Positions 1-9,484 of a DNA stretch of 64,000 nucleotides are shown one piece after another. A program made the position numbers and the translations under genes. The notes under the pieces were generated by a model. The model did not search any database. It was not told the origin of the DNA and worked only from the letters and a program-made list of their open reading frames with translations. How positions within the stretch are numbered: position 1 is the first letter of the stretch; every line of letters begins with the position of its first letter. Source of the stretch: Paraburkholderia caffeinilytica (GTDB lineage Bacteria; Pseudomonadota; Gammaproteobacteria; Burkholderiales; Burkholderiaceae); contig NZ_CP031466.1 in the NCBI RefSeq assembly GCF_003368325.1, positions 372,001 to 436,000 of the forward strand. The letters are read 5' to 3'.

Positions 1-2
1 GC

Positions 3-806
3 GTGCGGGAAGATCTGCACCACTACACCGAGGTGCTGAACGCCGCGCTCAGCCGGCAACTGACGCCATTGCTCGCCTTGATGAAGACGGTGCGTTTCGC
101 CACCCCGCCATTTCAGGCGCAGTTTCAGCAATTGTCCGCGAGCCGGCTCCCGTCGGCGGACGTCATCCAGCGTCATGACGCGGCGACCGCTGCCTGGCAG
201 CGCGGCGACACCCAGCAGGCGCTGGCGGATTTGCAGGCCATGCCTGCCGGGCCGTGGTCCGACGTGATCGCCGCGGAACTGGCGCACAAGAAAGCGCTGC
301 TGGACCAGTTCGCCGATTTGCAGAAGACCCGTGGCGGCAAGGATTATGACGAGCGCCTGCTGTCGTTCTACGCCAGCCTCGATCCGGCAGCCGACGTATG
401 GCTCGTGCAATCGATTCAGAAAGACGTCGCCGCCCTGCATGACAAAGCGCTGGCTCGCGCTCAGGACCTGATGCTGCGCGCGCAAAGCCTGTGGAAACAA
501 TATCGGGCGAGCGGTTCCATCGGCGGCACGCAGCGCCTGGAGGCGGGGATTTCACCCGGCTTTCGCAGCGAGGCGCGTCTGCTTGCCGATGCGCAGTCCG
601 CCGCGCAACAGGGCATGCGCATCTACACGCAACTGAAGGCGGACCATCCCGCCGACTTCGACCGTCTGCTCGCGGATATTCAGGCCGAAGCGGATCTGCA
701 GCGCCGCTCGCTGACCGAGTTGCGCATGGTGCTGGACCCGGGACTCCTGAAGGCGAAGCTGGCGTTGATCGGAGGGGAGCAGAGTGAAGCGCGACAATCA
801 CCCTAG
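3..806 (+). CDS. Unknown helical protein of the peptide-export operon, C-terminal part
   Basis: The frame is open from the left edge, so the 5' end is probably outside the window; the GTG at 3 is just the first possible start. About 267 residues are visible, mostly charged and Ala/Leu/Gln-rich helical sequence, with no signal peptide, membrane segment or domain that I recognise. The last 23 bases overlap the HlyD-type adaptor gene, which points to translational coupling in the exporter operon. A role in export or its control is inferred from position only. Proteins with FHA or similar signalling domains could occupy such a slot, but nothing seen here supports a particular one. Confidence 0.75.
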   Translation: MREDLHHYTEVLNAALSRQLTPLLALMKTVRFATPPFQAQFQQLSASRLPSADVIQRHDAATAAWQRGDTQQALADLQAMPAGPWSDVIAAELAHKKALLDQFADLQKTRGGKDYDERLLSFYASLDPAADVWLVQSIQKDVAALHDKALARAQDLMLRAQSLWKQYRASGSIGGTQRLEAGISPGFRSEARLLADAQSAAQQGMRIYTQLKADHPADFDRLLADIQAEADLQRRSLTELRMVLDPGLLKAKLALIGGEQSEARQSP

Positions 807-2157
807 GCCGTTGTCGGAGGCGCTGGAGGATCACAGCGTCGAAGGCATCGCGATCCTGACCGCCGAGCCGGTGCGGATCGCTCGCGCGGTGATCTGGGCG
901 ATGGTCGCGCTGGTGGTGGCCGGCTTGCTGTGGTCGTTCGTGGGGCGCGCGGATGTGATCGTCAGCGCGCAAGGCACGCTCTCGCCGGAATCCGAAGTGC
1001 GCCGCATCTATGCGCCGATCGACGGCGAGCTCGCCGATCTGTACATCGCCGAGGGGCAGCCGGTATCGAAGGGCGACGTCCTGGCGCGGCTGAATGCGCG
1101 CGGCGCGATCGAGGCGGCGAGCAACGCGTTGCAGGCGCAACTCAAGCTCGAAGACGCCGAGCGCGACTGGAAGCAGTTCCCTGAGAAGAAGGCGCTGATG
1201 GAGCGCAAGGCGGCGGCGCTGAAGGCGCAGATGGAAGTGGAAGCGCGCCTGCACGAAAATCGCGTCTCCGAGGGCACAACCAAGCTCGCCGAGGGCCAGA
1301 AGGCCGAACTCGACGAAGCGCGCAGCGTGCTCGACAACGCACGGCGCACGCGTGAAGCGGCCCGTCAGGAACTGGACCGTTACTCGCGGCTGTTCGCGCA
1401 GCCAGGCGGCGGCGGTATCGCCGAATTGCAGGTCGAACAGAAGCGCACCGCCGCGATGGAAGCGGACAATGCCTACCGCGTCGCGCAATCGAAACTCGCG
1501 GAACTGGATTTCCGCCTGAGCCACGAATACGCGCAGGCCAATGCGCAACTCGAAACCAGCGGCCAGCAGACTACCGATCTGCAACTCCAGTACGACTCGG
1601 CCGTCCGCGACATCACCGACGCCGAAGACAAACTGCGCCTGCAACTGCAGACCGCACGCCTCGTGGCCGAAGCCGCCGCGCGGATCCGTTTCGAGAACAT
1701 CGACAAGGACAACTTCCTGCTGATCCTCGCGCCGGTCTCCGGCGTCATCACCGACGTGACCTCCACGCAGCGGGGCGACAAGATCCAGGCGAACGCGCCG
1801 CTCGGCGGTATCGCGCCAAAAGACGCGAAGCCCGTGCTGAAGATCGAAATCGCCGAACACGATCGTGCTTTTCTGCATGAGGGCCAGCCGGTGAAGCTGA
1901 AGTTCAACGCGTTCCCGTATCAGCGCTATGGGCTGATCAGCGGCACGCTCGCCTATATTTCACCGGCCACCAAGCCGTCCTTGCAGGACAAGCAGCCGGT
2001 GTACGAAGGCCGAGTCACGCTCGAGAAGAACTACTACCAGATTGCCGACACCCGCTATCCGCTGCGCTACGGCATGACGGCGAGCGCCGAGATCGTAGTG
2101 CGCGAGCGGCGGCTGATCGACCTGGGGCTCGATCCATTCAGGCAGGTGGCGGGATGA
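784..2157 (+). CDS. HlyD-family periplasmic adaptor of a peptide/type I exporter
   Basis: 457 residues. A single membrane span lies near residues 35-55, after a short cytosolic N-terminus. A first lipoyl-like half follows (IYAPIDGELADLYIAEGQPV), then a long coiled coil of about residues 120-290, then the second half (APVSGVITDVTS) and a beta-barrel region. This is the usual layout of adaptors that join an inner-membrane ABC exporter to an outer-membrane TolC-type channel. The GTG start at 784 has a strong GGAGG at 771-775 and lies inside the upstream gene. The isomerase and C39-ABC transporter genes follow on the same strand. No TolC-type gene sits in this operon; the NodT-type channel at 26.9 kb has its own adaptor. 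Confidence 0.9.
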   Translation: MKRDNHPRPLSEALEDHSVEGIAILTAEPVRIARAVIWAMVALVVAGLLWSFVGRADVIVSAQGTLSPESEVRRIYAPIDGELADLYIAEGQPVSKGDVLARLNARGAIEAASNALQAQLKLEDAERDWKQFPEKKALMERKAAALKAQMEVEARLHENRVSEGTTKLAEGQKAELDEARSVLDNARRTREAARQELDRYSRLFAQPGGGGIAELQVEQKRTAAMEADNAYRVAQSKLAELDFRLSHEYAQANAQLETSGQQTTDLQLQYDSAVRDITDAEDKLRLQLQTARLVAEAAARIRFENIDKDNFLLILAPVSGVITDVTSTQRGDKIQANAPLGGIAPKDAKPVLKIEIAEHDRAFLHEGQPVKLKFNAFPYQRYGLISGTLAYISPATKPSLQDKQPVYEGRVTLEKNYYQIADTRYPLRYGMTASAEIVVRERRLIDLGLDPFRQVAG

Positions 2158-2194
2158 GCGCGCCGATTACACGTCAATTAAAGGAGCGGATGCC

Positions 2195-2947
2195 ATGACC
2201 GCGATAGTGCGAATCGATGACGAAGTCGTGGACGTTGCCGAGTTCATTCGTCTTCTGAAACTGACCGGCCAGTTCGATAGCCTGATCGAGCAGATCGTGC
2301 GCGACAAGCTCACGGTGCATGCGGCCAGGAAACAGGGCATGGCCGTCACCGCCGACGAAATCCAGCAGCGCGCCGACCAGTTCCGCCGCGTTCGCGGCCT
2401 GCATCGCGCGACGGATATGAATCAGTACCTCGATGCGCTCGGCGTGAGCCTCGACGAATTCGAGGCCTTCATTACCGACGGCCTGTATCAGGAGAAGATG
2501 CTCGACGTGGTCGGCAACGAGGCGGCGATCAAGGATTACTTCGCGCTGAATTCGCCGAAGTTCGATGCGATCGAGGTAAGCCACATCGTGCTCGATAGCG
2601 AGGGCAAGGCGAAGGAAATGATCTCGTATCTGCACGACGATCCCGACAGCTTCGCCGACATGGCGCGCGAACATTCGATCGCGGATACGCGCGAAGCCGG
2701 CGGCGTGATCGGCAAAGTGTTGCGCGGATCGTTGAAGCCGGACATCGAGGCGAAGATTTTCAATGCAGCGGTGGGCGATCTGCTTGGGCCGTTTCCATCG
2801 GCGGATCGCTCGTGCTTCGAGATCTTCGCCGTGACGGCGAAATATCCGGCGGCGCTCGACGCGGATGTCGCCTCGGAAGTGAGACGGCTGCTGCGTGAGA
2901 GCTGGTTGATCGCGCGCGCGCAGGAGCATGTGATCGAAGCACGCTAG
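2195..2947 (+). CDS. SurA/PpiC-like peptidyl-prolyl isomerase without signal peptide
   Basis: 250 residues. The N-terminal helical part (about 1-120) resembles SurA-type chaperone segments. A parvulin domain at about 125-215 shows the conserved pattern SHIVLDSEGKAKE, FADMAREHS and GGVIGKVLRGSL. Parvulins catalyse cis-trans isomerisation of prolyl bonds. There is no signal peptide or membrane segment, so the protein is predicted to be cytosolic, unlike true SurA, and may act on a client before export. The start at 2195 has AAGGAG at 2181-2186. The gene lies between the HlyD-type adaptor and the C39-ABC transporter. Isomerases of this kind are known companions of C39 peptide exporters. The proline-rich peptide encoded at 42593-42880 is a plausible client, by inference. 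Confidence 0.85.
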   Translation: MTAIVRIDDEVVDVAEFIRLLKLTGQFDSLIEQIVRDKLTVHAARKQGMAVTADEIQQRADQFRRVRGLHRATDMNQYLDALGVSLDEFEAFITDGLYQEKMLDVVGNEAAIKDYFALNSPKFDAIEVSHIVLDSEGKAKEMISYLHDDPDSFADMAREHSIADTREAGGVIGKVLRGSLKPDIEAKIFNAAVGDLLGPFPSADRSCFEIFAVTAKYPAALDADVASEVRRLLRESWLIARAQEHVIEAR

Positions 2948-3028
2948 CCGCGCGATTCACGTTTCGCATTTCGCATCGCAACAAAGGAACGCAACGTACC
3001 GCACAGCCGAACCGAGGTCCGCAAGCCC

Positions 3029-6000
3029 ATGGATGCCCCCCAGACCGCGCCCTCCGCTGCCGAGTTTCTCACCTCGGTGGAAATTCTCTCGCCATTCTCG
3101 CGCGACGAGATCGAGCGTCTTGCCGAATACGCGCAGGCACGCTTCTATTCGTTCGGCGAAACGGTGTGCTCGGCGGGCGAGACGGCTGACGGTCTTTATG
3201 TGGTTCGTTCGGGCTCGGTGCGTATCTTCACCGAGGAGCACGGCAAGGAAACCAGCATGGGCGTGCGCAAGACCGGCGAGATTTTCGCCGACATTGCGAT
3301 GTTGCGCGCGTATGTGCACGAGGCGTCGGTGCGGGCGTCGGCGAAAACCGAATTGCTGTTCATTCCCCGCGCCGCGATCGAGCCGGTGATCGCCGGCAAT
3401 CAGGCCGCGTTGGCATTTATCGCGAGCTATGTGGCGATCAGTTCGGCCGGCGGTTTCGTGGCGCAGCTGTTCGATCTGCGCGGCAAGCTCAACAAGGCGG
3501 AACTCGAAGAATATGTGCGCAGCGTCGGCGTGAAGCGGGTGGCCGCCGGCAAGGAAATTCTCAAGCAGGACGGGCGTGACGACCGGCGGCTCTATGTGGT
3601 GCGGCAAGGCGGCGTGCGCATCGTCCGTCATGAGGAAGGCCACGACTACACGCTGGCGACGCTGGGCGAAGGCGAGATCTTCGGCGAGAAGGCGTGTTTG
3701 ATGCGGCAGGAGCAAATGGCGTCGGTGGTGGCCACGACCGATACGCGGCTGCTGGTGATTCCGGAGCGAACCGTCCATTTCATTCTGGAGCGCAATCCTA
3801 AGCTGCGCGAAGTTCTGGATGAGCGGATTCGTTACGGCGACCGTGAATTGCAGCGGCAAAAGCGTCTCGAACAGCGGCGCAAATTGCCCTTGATGCTCGA
3901 CTTGCAGACCAAACCCGAATTCGGTGAAAAGGTCATCAAGCGCTTTGCACTGGTCGAACAAGCTGAGGAAATGGATTGCGGCGCTGCGTGCCTCGCCATG
4001 GTCTGCCGCCACTACAGCATCCCGATGACGCTCGGCAAACTGCGCGAACTCGCCAACGTCACGACGCAAGGCGCCACGCTCGACAGTCTCGCGCGCGCGG
4101 GCGAATCGCTCGGCTTCACCGCGCGTGGCGTGCAATGCACATTCGATTCCTTGCGCGGCTTCGATCTGCCCTTCATCGTGCATTGGGAGGGCTACCACTA
4201 TGTCGTGGTGTACGGGCTTTCGAAGGACTACGTGTGGGTCGCCGATCCGGCAATCGGTTTCCGGAAAATGACGGTTGAGGATTTCGAGCGCGGCTGGAGC
4301 GGCACATGTCTGCTCTTTACCGGCGGTCCGAATCTGTTGCAGATGTCGGCCGCGCGTTCACCGTGGATACGCTTTGTCGGCTACCTCAGGCCGTACAAGA
4401 AGATTCTTGGCCACCTGTTTCTTGCCACCTTCGTGATTCAGGTGCTCGGCGTGATTCCACCGCTCATCATTCAGAACATTCTCGACGGCGTGATCGTGCA
4501 TCAAAATGTCAGCCTGCTGCATCTGCTGATCGGTGGCCTGATCATCGCCAATGTGTTTTCGCAGTTGATGTCGTCGATTCGCGCGTATCTGGCGAATTTC
4601 ATGGTGCGCAACATGGACTTCGCGATGATGTCGCAATTCTTCAAGCACACCATGTCCCTGCCGTTCTCGTTTTTTGCCAAACGAAAAACCGGCGATATCT
4701 TCGCGCGCTTCCAGGAGAACCAGACGATCCGTGCCTTTCTCACCGAATCCACGGTGACCACCGCGTTGAATCTGCTGATGGTGTTCATCTACTTCACGAT
4801 CATGTTCGTCTACAACGTGAAGATGACGCTGGTATTGATCGCGTTCGTGATCCCGATCATGGCGTTGACCGCGCTCGCCACGCCGAAGATCAAGAACTAT
4901 GCGCGCGAGGTGTTCACCGCCTCGACCGAATCGAAGTCGTTTCTGATGGAAGCGCTTGCCGGTGTCGAGACCGTCAAGGGCATGGGCATCGAACGGCCGG
5001 TGCGCTTGCGCTGGGAGAAGAAGTACGCGAAGGCGCTTGAAGTGCAGTATCGCGCGCATGCCTTCAACATTCTCGTTGGACTCGGCAGCCAGTTGCTGAA
5101 TGCGGCGACGACGATCGCCATCCTGTGGGTCGGGGCGAATCTGGTGCTGGCGCGCGAAATGACCATCGGTCAGTTGATTGCATTCAATGCGTTCATGGGC
5201 AGCGTGCTGGGCCCGCTGATGGGACTGGTCGGTTTATGGAGCATGTTGAATGACGCGGGCGTGGCGATGGAGCGCCTCGGCGACGTGCTTGATATCGAGC
5301 CGGAACAGAATCCGCAGGACTTGCCTTCGCGCGTGATGCTGCCTGAACTGCAAGGCGAGATCAGCCTGAGCGGCGTCTATTTCCGCTACGGCGAGAACGA
5401 CTCGGCGTATGTGCTGGAAAACATCAGCTTCGACATCAAGCCCGGCGAACTGGTGGCGATTGTGGGCCGCAGCGGTTCCGGCAAGACCACGCTCGCCAAG
5501 TTGCTGGTCGGCTTCTACGCACCGACCGAGGGCAAGATGACCATCGACGGCTATGACCTCGGCGTGGTCGACAAGGCCTATTACCGCGCGCAAATCGGTT
5601 ATGTGATGCAGAGCAATCTGCTGTTTTCCGGCACGATTGCCGAGAACATCGCCAGCGGCGACGACGCGCCCGAGCGGCGCCGCATCGAAGAGGTCGCGAA
5701 AATGGCCGACGCGCACGCGTTCATCAGCAAGATGCCGCTCGGCTACGAGCAGATTGTCGGCGAACGCGGCATTGGCCTGTCCGGCGGACAGATCCAGCGG
5801 CTGTGCATCGCGCGGGCGCTCTATCACGATCCGCGTCTGCTGGTTTTCGACGAAGCGACCTCGGCGCTGGACTCGCAATCGGAAAGCAATATTCTCGGCA
5901 ACATGCACGATATTCTGAAAGGCCGGACGGCGGTGATCATTGCGCACCGGCTCAGCACCATCATGCGCGCGGACAAGATTCTGGTGCTGTACGAAGGGGC

Positions 6001-6085
6001 GATTGTCGAACAGGGCCGTCACGATGAACTGATCCAGCGCGGCGGCATGTACTACCAGCTGGTCCAGAAACAGTTGAGTGCATGA
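3029..6085 (+). CDS. cNMP-binding/C39 peptidase/ABC exporter fusion
   Basis: 1018 residues with five modules. Two cyclic-nucleotide-binding-like domains lie at about 20-130 and 165-280 (LYVVRSGSVRIF and LYVVRQGGVRIV cores). A C39 peptidase covers about 300-435, with catalytic Cys317 in MDCGAACLAM and the His/Asp partners in the HYVVVYG...VADPAIG region. A six-helix ABC membrane domain spans about 445-725. The ATPase domain spans about 755-1010, with Walker A GRSGSGKTT (814-821), signature LSGGQ, Walker B LLVFDEATSAL and H-loop IIAHRLS. C39 transporters cut leader peptides after a double glycine while exporting the cargo. The N-terminal cNMP pair suggests gating by a nucleotide or protein signal; whether it binds ligand is unknown. 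The stop overlaps the next gene's start (ATGA). Confidence 0.94.
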   Translation: MDAPQTAPSAAEFLTSVEILSPFSRDEIERLAEYAQARFYSFGETVCSAGETADGLYVVRSGSVRIFTEEHGKETSMGVRKTGEIFADIAMLRAYVHEASVRASAKTELLFIPRAAIEPVIAGNQAALAFIASYVAISSAGGFVAQLFDLRGKLNKAELEEYVRSVGVKRVAAGKEILKQDGRDDRRLYVVRQGGVRIVRHEEGHDYTLATLGEGEIFGEKACLMRQEQMASVVATTDTRLLVIPERTVHFILERNPKLREVLDERIRYGDRELQRQKRLEQRRKLPLMLDLQTKPEFGEKVIKRFALVEQAEEMDCGAACLAMVCRHYSIPMTLGKLRELANVTTQGATLDSLARAGESLGFTARGVQCTFDSLRGFDLPFIVHWEGYHYVVVYGLSKDYVWVADPAIGFRKMTVEDFERGWSGTCLLFTGGPNLLQMSAARSPWIRFVGYLRPYKKILGHLFLATFVIQVLGVIPPLIIQNILDGVIVHQNVSLLHLLIGGLIIANVFSQLMSSIRAYLANFMVRNMDFAMMSQFFKHTMSLPFSFFAKRKTGDIFARFQENQTIRAFLTESTVTTALNLLMVFIYFTIMFVYNVKMTLVLIAFVIPIMALTALATPKIKNYAREVFTASTESKSFLMEALAGVETVKGMGIERPVRLRWEKKYAKALEVQYRAHAFNILVGLGSQLLNAATTIAILWVGANLVLAREMTIGQLIAFNAFMGSVLGPLMGLVGLWSMLNDAGVAMERLGDVLDIEPEQNPQDLPSRVMLPELQGEISLSGVYFRYGENDSAYVLENISFDIKPGELVAIVGRSGSGKTTLAKLLVGFYAPTEGKMTIDGYDLGVVDKAYYRAQIGYVMQSNLLFSGTIAENIASGDDAPERRRIEEVAKMADAHAFISKMPLGYEQIVGERGIGLSGGQIQRLCIARALYHDPRLLVFDEATSALDSQSESNILGNMHDILKGRTAVIIAHRLSTIMRADKILVLYEGAIVEQGRHDELIQRGGMYYQLVQKQLSA

Positions 6086-7440
6086 TGAAGATACTCGACC
6101 AGGTAGAAGAGTCCAGTCCGGCGATTTCATACGCAGGCTTGATCGAGCGCATCGAGATTTTGCGCTCGACGCTGCGCTGGTCGTCCCGGCTCGAACGCGC
6201 CGACATCGACAAGCTGCTCCGGCAAGCCACTTCGCTGCGCGACGAGGTCATGCAGCTCTCGCACAAGGAGCGCTTCGTGCAGGCCGCGACGGCTGCAGAG
6301 CCCGCGGCGCCGGCCGATCAATCGCGTGGTGCGCGCAGAAAGGCATTGATCGAGCGCAGCTTCATTTTCGAAGGGACGTTCGGCGACAATCCGCGCTTGC
6401 TCGAATCGCTCGAAATCGCCGAGAAGGCGGCGCCGACCGATTTGCCGGTGTTGATCGACGGCGAGAGCGGCACCGGCAAGGAGCTGATGGCGAAAGTGAT
6501 TCACGCGAACGGTTCACGCGCCGACAAACCGTTTATCTCCGTGAATTGCGGCGCGATTCCGGACAATCTGCTGGAGTCTGAATTGTTCGGTCACCGCAAG
6601 GGCGCGTTCACGGGGGCTTCGAATGACCGCAAGGGGAAATTCGAAAGTGCGCATACCGGCACGATCTTTCTCGACGAAATCGGCGAGTTGCCGCTGGCCG
6701 GTCAGGTGAAGCTGCTGCGCGTGCTGGAAGCGCACGAGATTCAGCGCGTGGGTTCCGATGAAACGATTGCCGTCGATACGCGCATCGTCGCGGCGACCAA
6801 TCGCAATCTGCGGCAGCTCAGCGAAGAGGGCAAGTTCCGCGAGGACCTGTTCTACCGTCTTAGCGTGATTCATGTCACGTTGCCGCCGCTGCGCGAGAGG
6901 CGCGATGAGATACCGCTGCTGATTGCGTGGTTCGGTGACGAGGCCGCCGGCACGCTAAAGCGCAGGCCCGTCAGATTGACGCCGAGACTGCGGGACTTCC
7001 TGCTGAACTATGCGTACCCAGGCAATATTCGTGAACTGCGCAACGTGATGTATCGCGTGTCGTGTCTGGCCGGCGACATGGCGGATGTCGAGCATCTGCC
7101 GCTGGATATGCGGCCGGCCGCGCCCGGCTCGGCCGAGGCTTTGGCCAACGCGGTCACTGCGACGGGGCAGGAGCCGATCAGCGTGGCGAATCTGATGTCG
7201 CTAAGCGACGCGAAGCGCGCCGCCAGCGACGACGCGGAAAAGGCTTTCCTGGAGCGTGGCCTGCGCGAGGTGAGCGGCACGGTCGCGGAATTGGCGCGAC
7301 GCATCGACATGAACCGCTCGCATCTGCAAATGCTTCTGAAGAAGCATGGTCTGCATTCGAAGGATTTTCGCAATCGCAATGCGCCGCCCACGGGCAGAAA
7401 CGGGGCTGATGAGCACGATGAAGAAGATGGCGATAATTGA
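6082..7440 (+). CDS. Sigma-54-dependent activator with Fis-type DNA-binding domain
   Basis: 452 residues. An N-terminal region of about 100 residues matches no receiver, GAF or PAS domain that I recognise. The AAA+ core has Walker A GESGTGKE (127-134), the sigma-54-contacting loop GAFTGA (174-179) and Walker B GTIFLDEIGELP. A Fis-type helix-turn-helix lies near the C-terminus (ELARRIDMNRSHLQMLLKKH). Such proteins bind upstream enhancers and open sigma-54 promoters by ATP hydrolysis. The gene overlaps the transporter gene by four bases, so activator and exporter are co-expressed. The best visible sigma-54 promoter in the window is in front of the double-glycine peptide gene at 42.9 kb, making it the natural candidate target. 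Confidence 0.93.
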   Translation: MMKILDQVEESSPAISYAGLIERIEILRSTLRWSSRLERADIDKLLRQATSLRDEVMQLSHKERFVQAATAAEPAAPADQSRGARRKALIERSFIFEGTFGDNPRLLESLEIAEKAAPTDLPVLIDGESGTGKELMAKVIHANGSRADKPFISVNCGAIPDNLLESELFGHRKGAFTGASNDRKGKFESAHTGTIFLDEIGELPLAGQVKLLRVLEAHEIQRVGSDETIAVDTRIVAATNRNLRQLSEEGKFREDLFYRLSVIHVTLPPLRERRDEIPLLIAWFGDEAAGTLKRRPVRLTPRLRDFLLNYAYPGNIRELRNVMYRVSCLAGDMADVEHLPLDMRPAAPGSAEALANAVTATGQEPISVANLMSLSDAKRAASDDAEKAFLERGLREVSGTVAELARRIDMNRSHLQMLLKKHGLHSKDFRNRNAPPTGRNGADEHDEEDGDN

Positions 7441-7456
7441 GGCTGGGTGCTCGATG

Positions 7457-7897
7457 TCATTGATCGAGTGGTTCGACGAAGTGCATGCCTCGCGCGAGCA
7501 GCCCATTGCGGAAATAGAAGCGTTGCGCAAGTGCCATGTGCAGACCCGTGTCGAGCACGAATTGCGCGCAGCCGGCTTCGCGCGCAATCTGTCGGACCGC
7601 GTCGAGCAGTTGCGCGCCGATGCCTCCACGCTGCAGCCTGCTATCCACGACCAGATCGTCGACGTAGACGAAGCGGCCGTACAGCAGGCTGGTCAATGTG
7701 CGATAACCGGCGAGGCCGACGACGCGGCCCGCGTCGGACGCAGCGAGCAGGCGATAGCCCTCCACATGCTGTCTGGCCACCAGCGCGGCGAACGAGTGCG
7801 CGTCCGTCAGATGCGGGCGCAACTGGCGCATGAGGTCGAATGCGGGCAGAAGCGAATCGGGCGTGTCGAGGTGAATGAAGCGAAGCGAGGCGGGCAT
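7457..7897 (-). CDS. GNAT-family N-acetyltransferase
   Basis: 146 residues from the second of two nearby ATGs. I chose this start because GGAGAC sits just ahead of it, whereas the ATG at 7909 has no ribosome site. The acetyl-CoA-binding motif A is seen as VDSRLQRGGIGAQLLDAV, followed by the C-terminal FYFRNGLLARGMHF typical of small GNAT enzymes. The substrate cannot be told from the sequence. The gene converges on the sigma-54 activator gene with only 16 bases between the two stops, marking the right end of the exporter operon. Confidence 0.85.
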   Translation of the reverse strand: MPASLRFIHLDTPDSLLPAFDLMRQLRPHLTDAHSFAALVARQHVEGYRLLAASDAGRVVGLAGYRTLTSLLYGRFVYVDDLVVDSRLQRGGIGAQLLDAVRQIAREAGCAQFVLDTGLHMALAQRFYFRNGLLARGMHFVEPLDQ

Positions 7898-8047
7898 GTG
7901 CGTCTCCATGAGGAACGACGCTCACGATACCTGGCGCACGGCCCGGTCGATAGAGCCAAGAATATGCGACTCGACCAAGCCATCAGGCGGGTGCGGTGTG
8001 TCGCTAGCCGAATTCGACGCAGCCGCCACGCAAGGACAACGGACTCC

Positions 8048-9049
8048 CTATAGCGCGATGATCGGCTGGCTGGATGGATCGCCCGCATGTTCTCCGAGCA
8101 TCTCCTTCAGATCGCGCTCTATGATGCTGCACAGCGTTGAAATGGGAACGTCATTTGCGCCGCCTTCAAACGGGTTCTCGGTGCTTTCCCCAACCTGCTC
8201 GAGCGACGTATACATCCACGATACTGCGACGCTGCATGGCACCACCAGCCATACCATGTTGCCATGCATGAAGCCACTCACTCCATCATTCAGCTTATCG
8301 AATTCGTGAAGCAGCCCGAATGGGAAGAGCAAACAGAAGAACCTCACGAATAAAGAACTGACCGTTGCATATTGGCGTGGATAGGGGAAATTCTTGAAAC
8401 GTTCCGATCTTGACTGGAGATCGATGAAGTCCCCCACAGCCCGTTGAAGCTCCATGTAGAAGCTTGAATTCAGGTGCCCCGCAATGTGAAGCATCTTGAG
8501 CGAAGCGCCTTGCAGGCTCAGCACGAATGTTGCGACAGAAGTGGAGGAAAGCGCTTGCGCTGTTTCCGAGGGAGACAGATATTCCGGCAATACTTCGCTA
8601 ATGTCTCTTTCCCACTCCGGCACACGATAGAACCGACGATATTCAGCGTTGGAACGCTTGCTCGTGCTTTCCCAGATACGGGGTCGACGTAGCTCATATC
8701 GCAGCGCGGTCAGCCAGGCAAGGTGCCGATACACCAGTTTTCGGGAAATGTCTTCGTCTTTGACAAGATCGCGTGCAATTTGGCCCCAGCGACGGCTTCT
8801 GCTCAATATGTCAATCCAGATGTCGAGGGCGTCCATCGCCCTGTTGTATGTCTGAACGTTTTTGAAGCCAACGATAAACGACGTCGCGGTTCCGAGCAGA
8901 ACTACGATCGTCAGAGGTACCGACAGCCATGTAAGAGCAAAAAATTTGTATAGAACGACCGGCACGGAACCGCAAACGAGAAGTCCGTAGATTTGTCGTC
9001 GAGTCCAGATCAAAAACTCCAATAGCTTATAGGATTTTCCAAGGTGCAT
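8048..9049 (-). CDS. Bestrophin-family (UPF0187) membrane channel protein
   Basis: 333 residues. Hydrophobic segments lie at about 20-70 and 215-285. The C-terminal part carries the family hallmark GESTENPFEGGANDVP, followed by a conserved cytoplasmic helix. Bacterial bestrophins form pentameric ion channels in the inner membrane; many pass cations or anions, and the specificity is not predictable here. The ATG at 9049 has a poor ribosome site. The base composition is more AT-rich than in neighbouring genes (for example around 8800-9050), which suggests separate acquisition. It has no obvious operon partner. Confidence 0.85.
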   Translation of the reverse strand: MHLGKSYKLLEFLIWTRRQIYGLLVCGSVPVVLYKFFALTWLSVPLTIVVLLGTATSFIVGFKNVQTYNRAMDALDIWIDILSRSRRWGQIARDLVKDEDISRKLVYRHLAWLTALRYELRRPRIWESTSKRSNAEYRRFYRVPEWERDISEVLPEYLSPSETAQALSSTSVATFVLSLQGASLKMLHIAGHLNSSFYMELQRAVGDFIDLQSRSERFKNFPYPRQYATVSSLFVRFFCLLFPFGLLHEFDKLNDGVSGFMHGNMVWLVVPCSVAVSWMYTSLEQVGESTENPFEGGANDVPISTLCSIIERDLKEMLGEHAGDPSSQPIIAL

Positions 9050-9484
9050 TTTGTGTGTCTCAGGCTACAGCAGGTGAGTAATGAAAAAAGGACGCGGACA
9101 ACGTGCGCACCCGGCGCCACGTTCCACGCCCAATTGACACCGGCCGGACCGCTCCTCCCCTAAGACGTTGCACGCTCGAGTTCTGTGACATATGACCGAA
9201 AATCTTCCGCCGGACTTCATGCTAAACGGTTGACTCAAGTTGTGATTGTTGTTCTTTAGACAACACGGAAGCGTCCGTTTTTGGTCTTCCGTTGAGGACA
9301 AGGCATGCCTATGATGACGGCCGGGTTCGATCCCGGCGCCGCATTGTCGGCGCCGCACGATGCTCGGACCATCCGGCCAACGACGTCTCACACGGCGATC
9401 TCAATTCCATGCGTGGCAATAGCCTGGTGTCAGAGAGTTGTCGGACTGGCGCTCATATATTCACACGGCTGGAGAGATCTGTTC
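9050..9484. other. 435-base gap between bestrophin and ECF41 sigma genes
   Basis: No convincing gene is seen. The gap must hold the divergent control regions of the bestrophin and sigma-factor genes. An imperfect hairpin (CGGAAG/CTTCCG arms near 9268-9292) and a tRNA T-arm-like stretch near 9321-9338 are visible, but neither builds a complete element. I could not find a clear ECF41-type promoter here. Confidence 0.5.

Noticed and set aside
163..1878. Long minus-strand open frame of 571 codons opposite the first two genes
   Set aside because: Arg/Leu/Ala-rich composition typical of the antisense of high-GC genes, with no start signal. The plus strand has clear HlyD-family motifs.
2957..4198. 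Minus-strand open frame of 413 codons opposite the C39-ABC transporter
   Set aside because: It is the shadow of a gene with five recognisable domains on the plus strand. Its His-rich translation fits no family.
9321..9345. tRNA T-arm-like sequence (CCGGGTTCGAT-CCCGG)
   Set aside because: The loop is one base too short and no acceptor, D or anticodon arm can be formed around it.
9361..9484. ECF41-type promoter ahead of the sigma gene (TGTCA-like sequence near 9428)
   Set aside because: The expected CGTC -10 element is not at the required distance; the same search ahead of the AhpD-like gene also failed.
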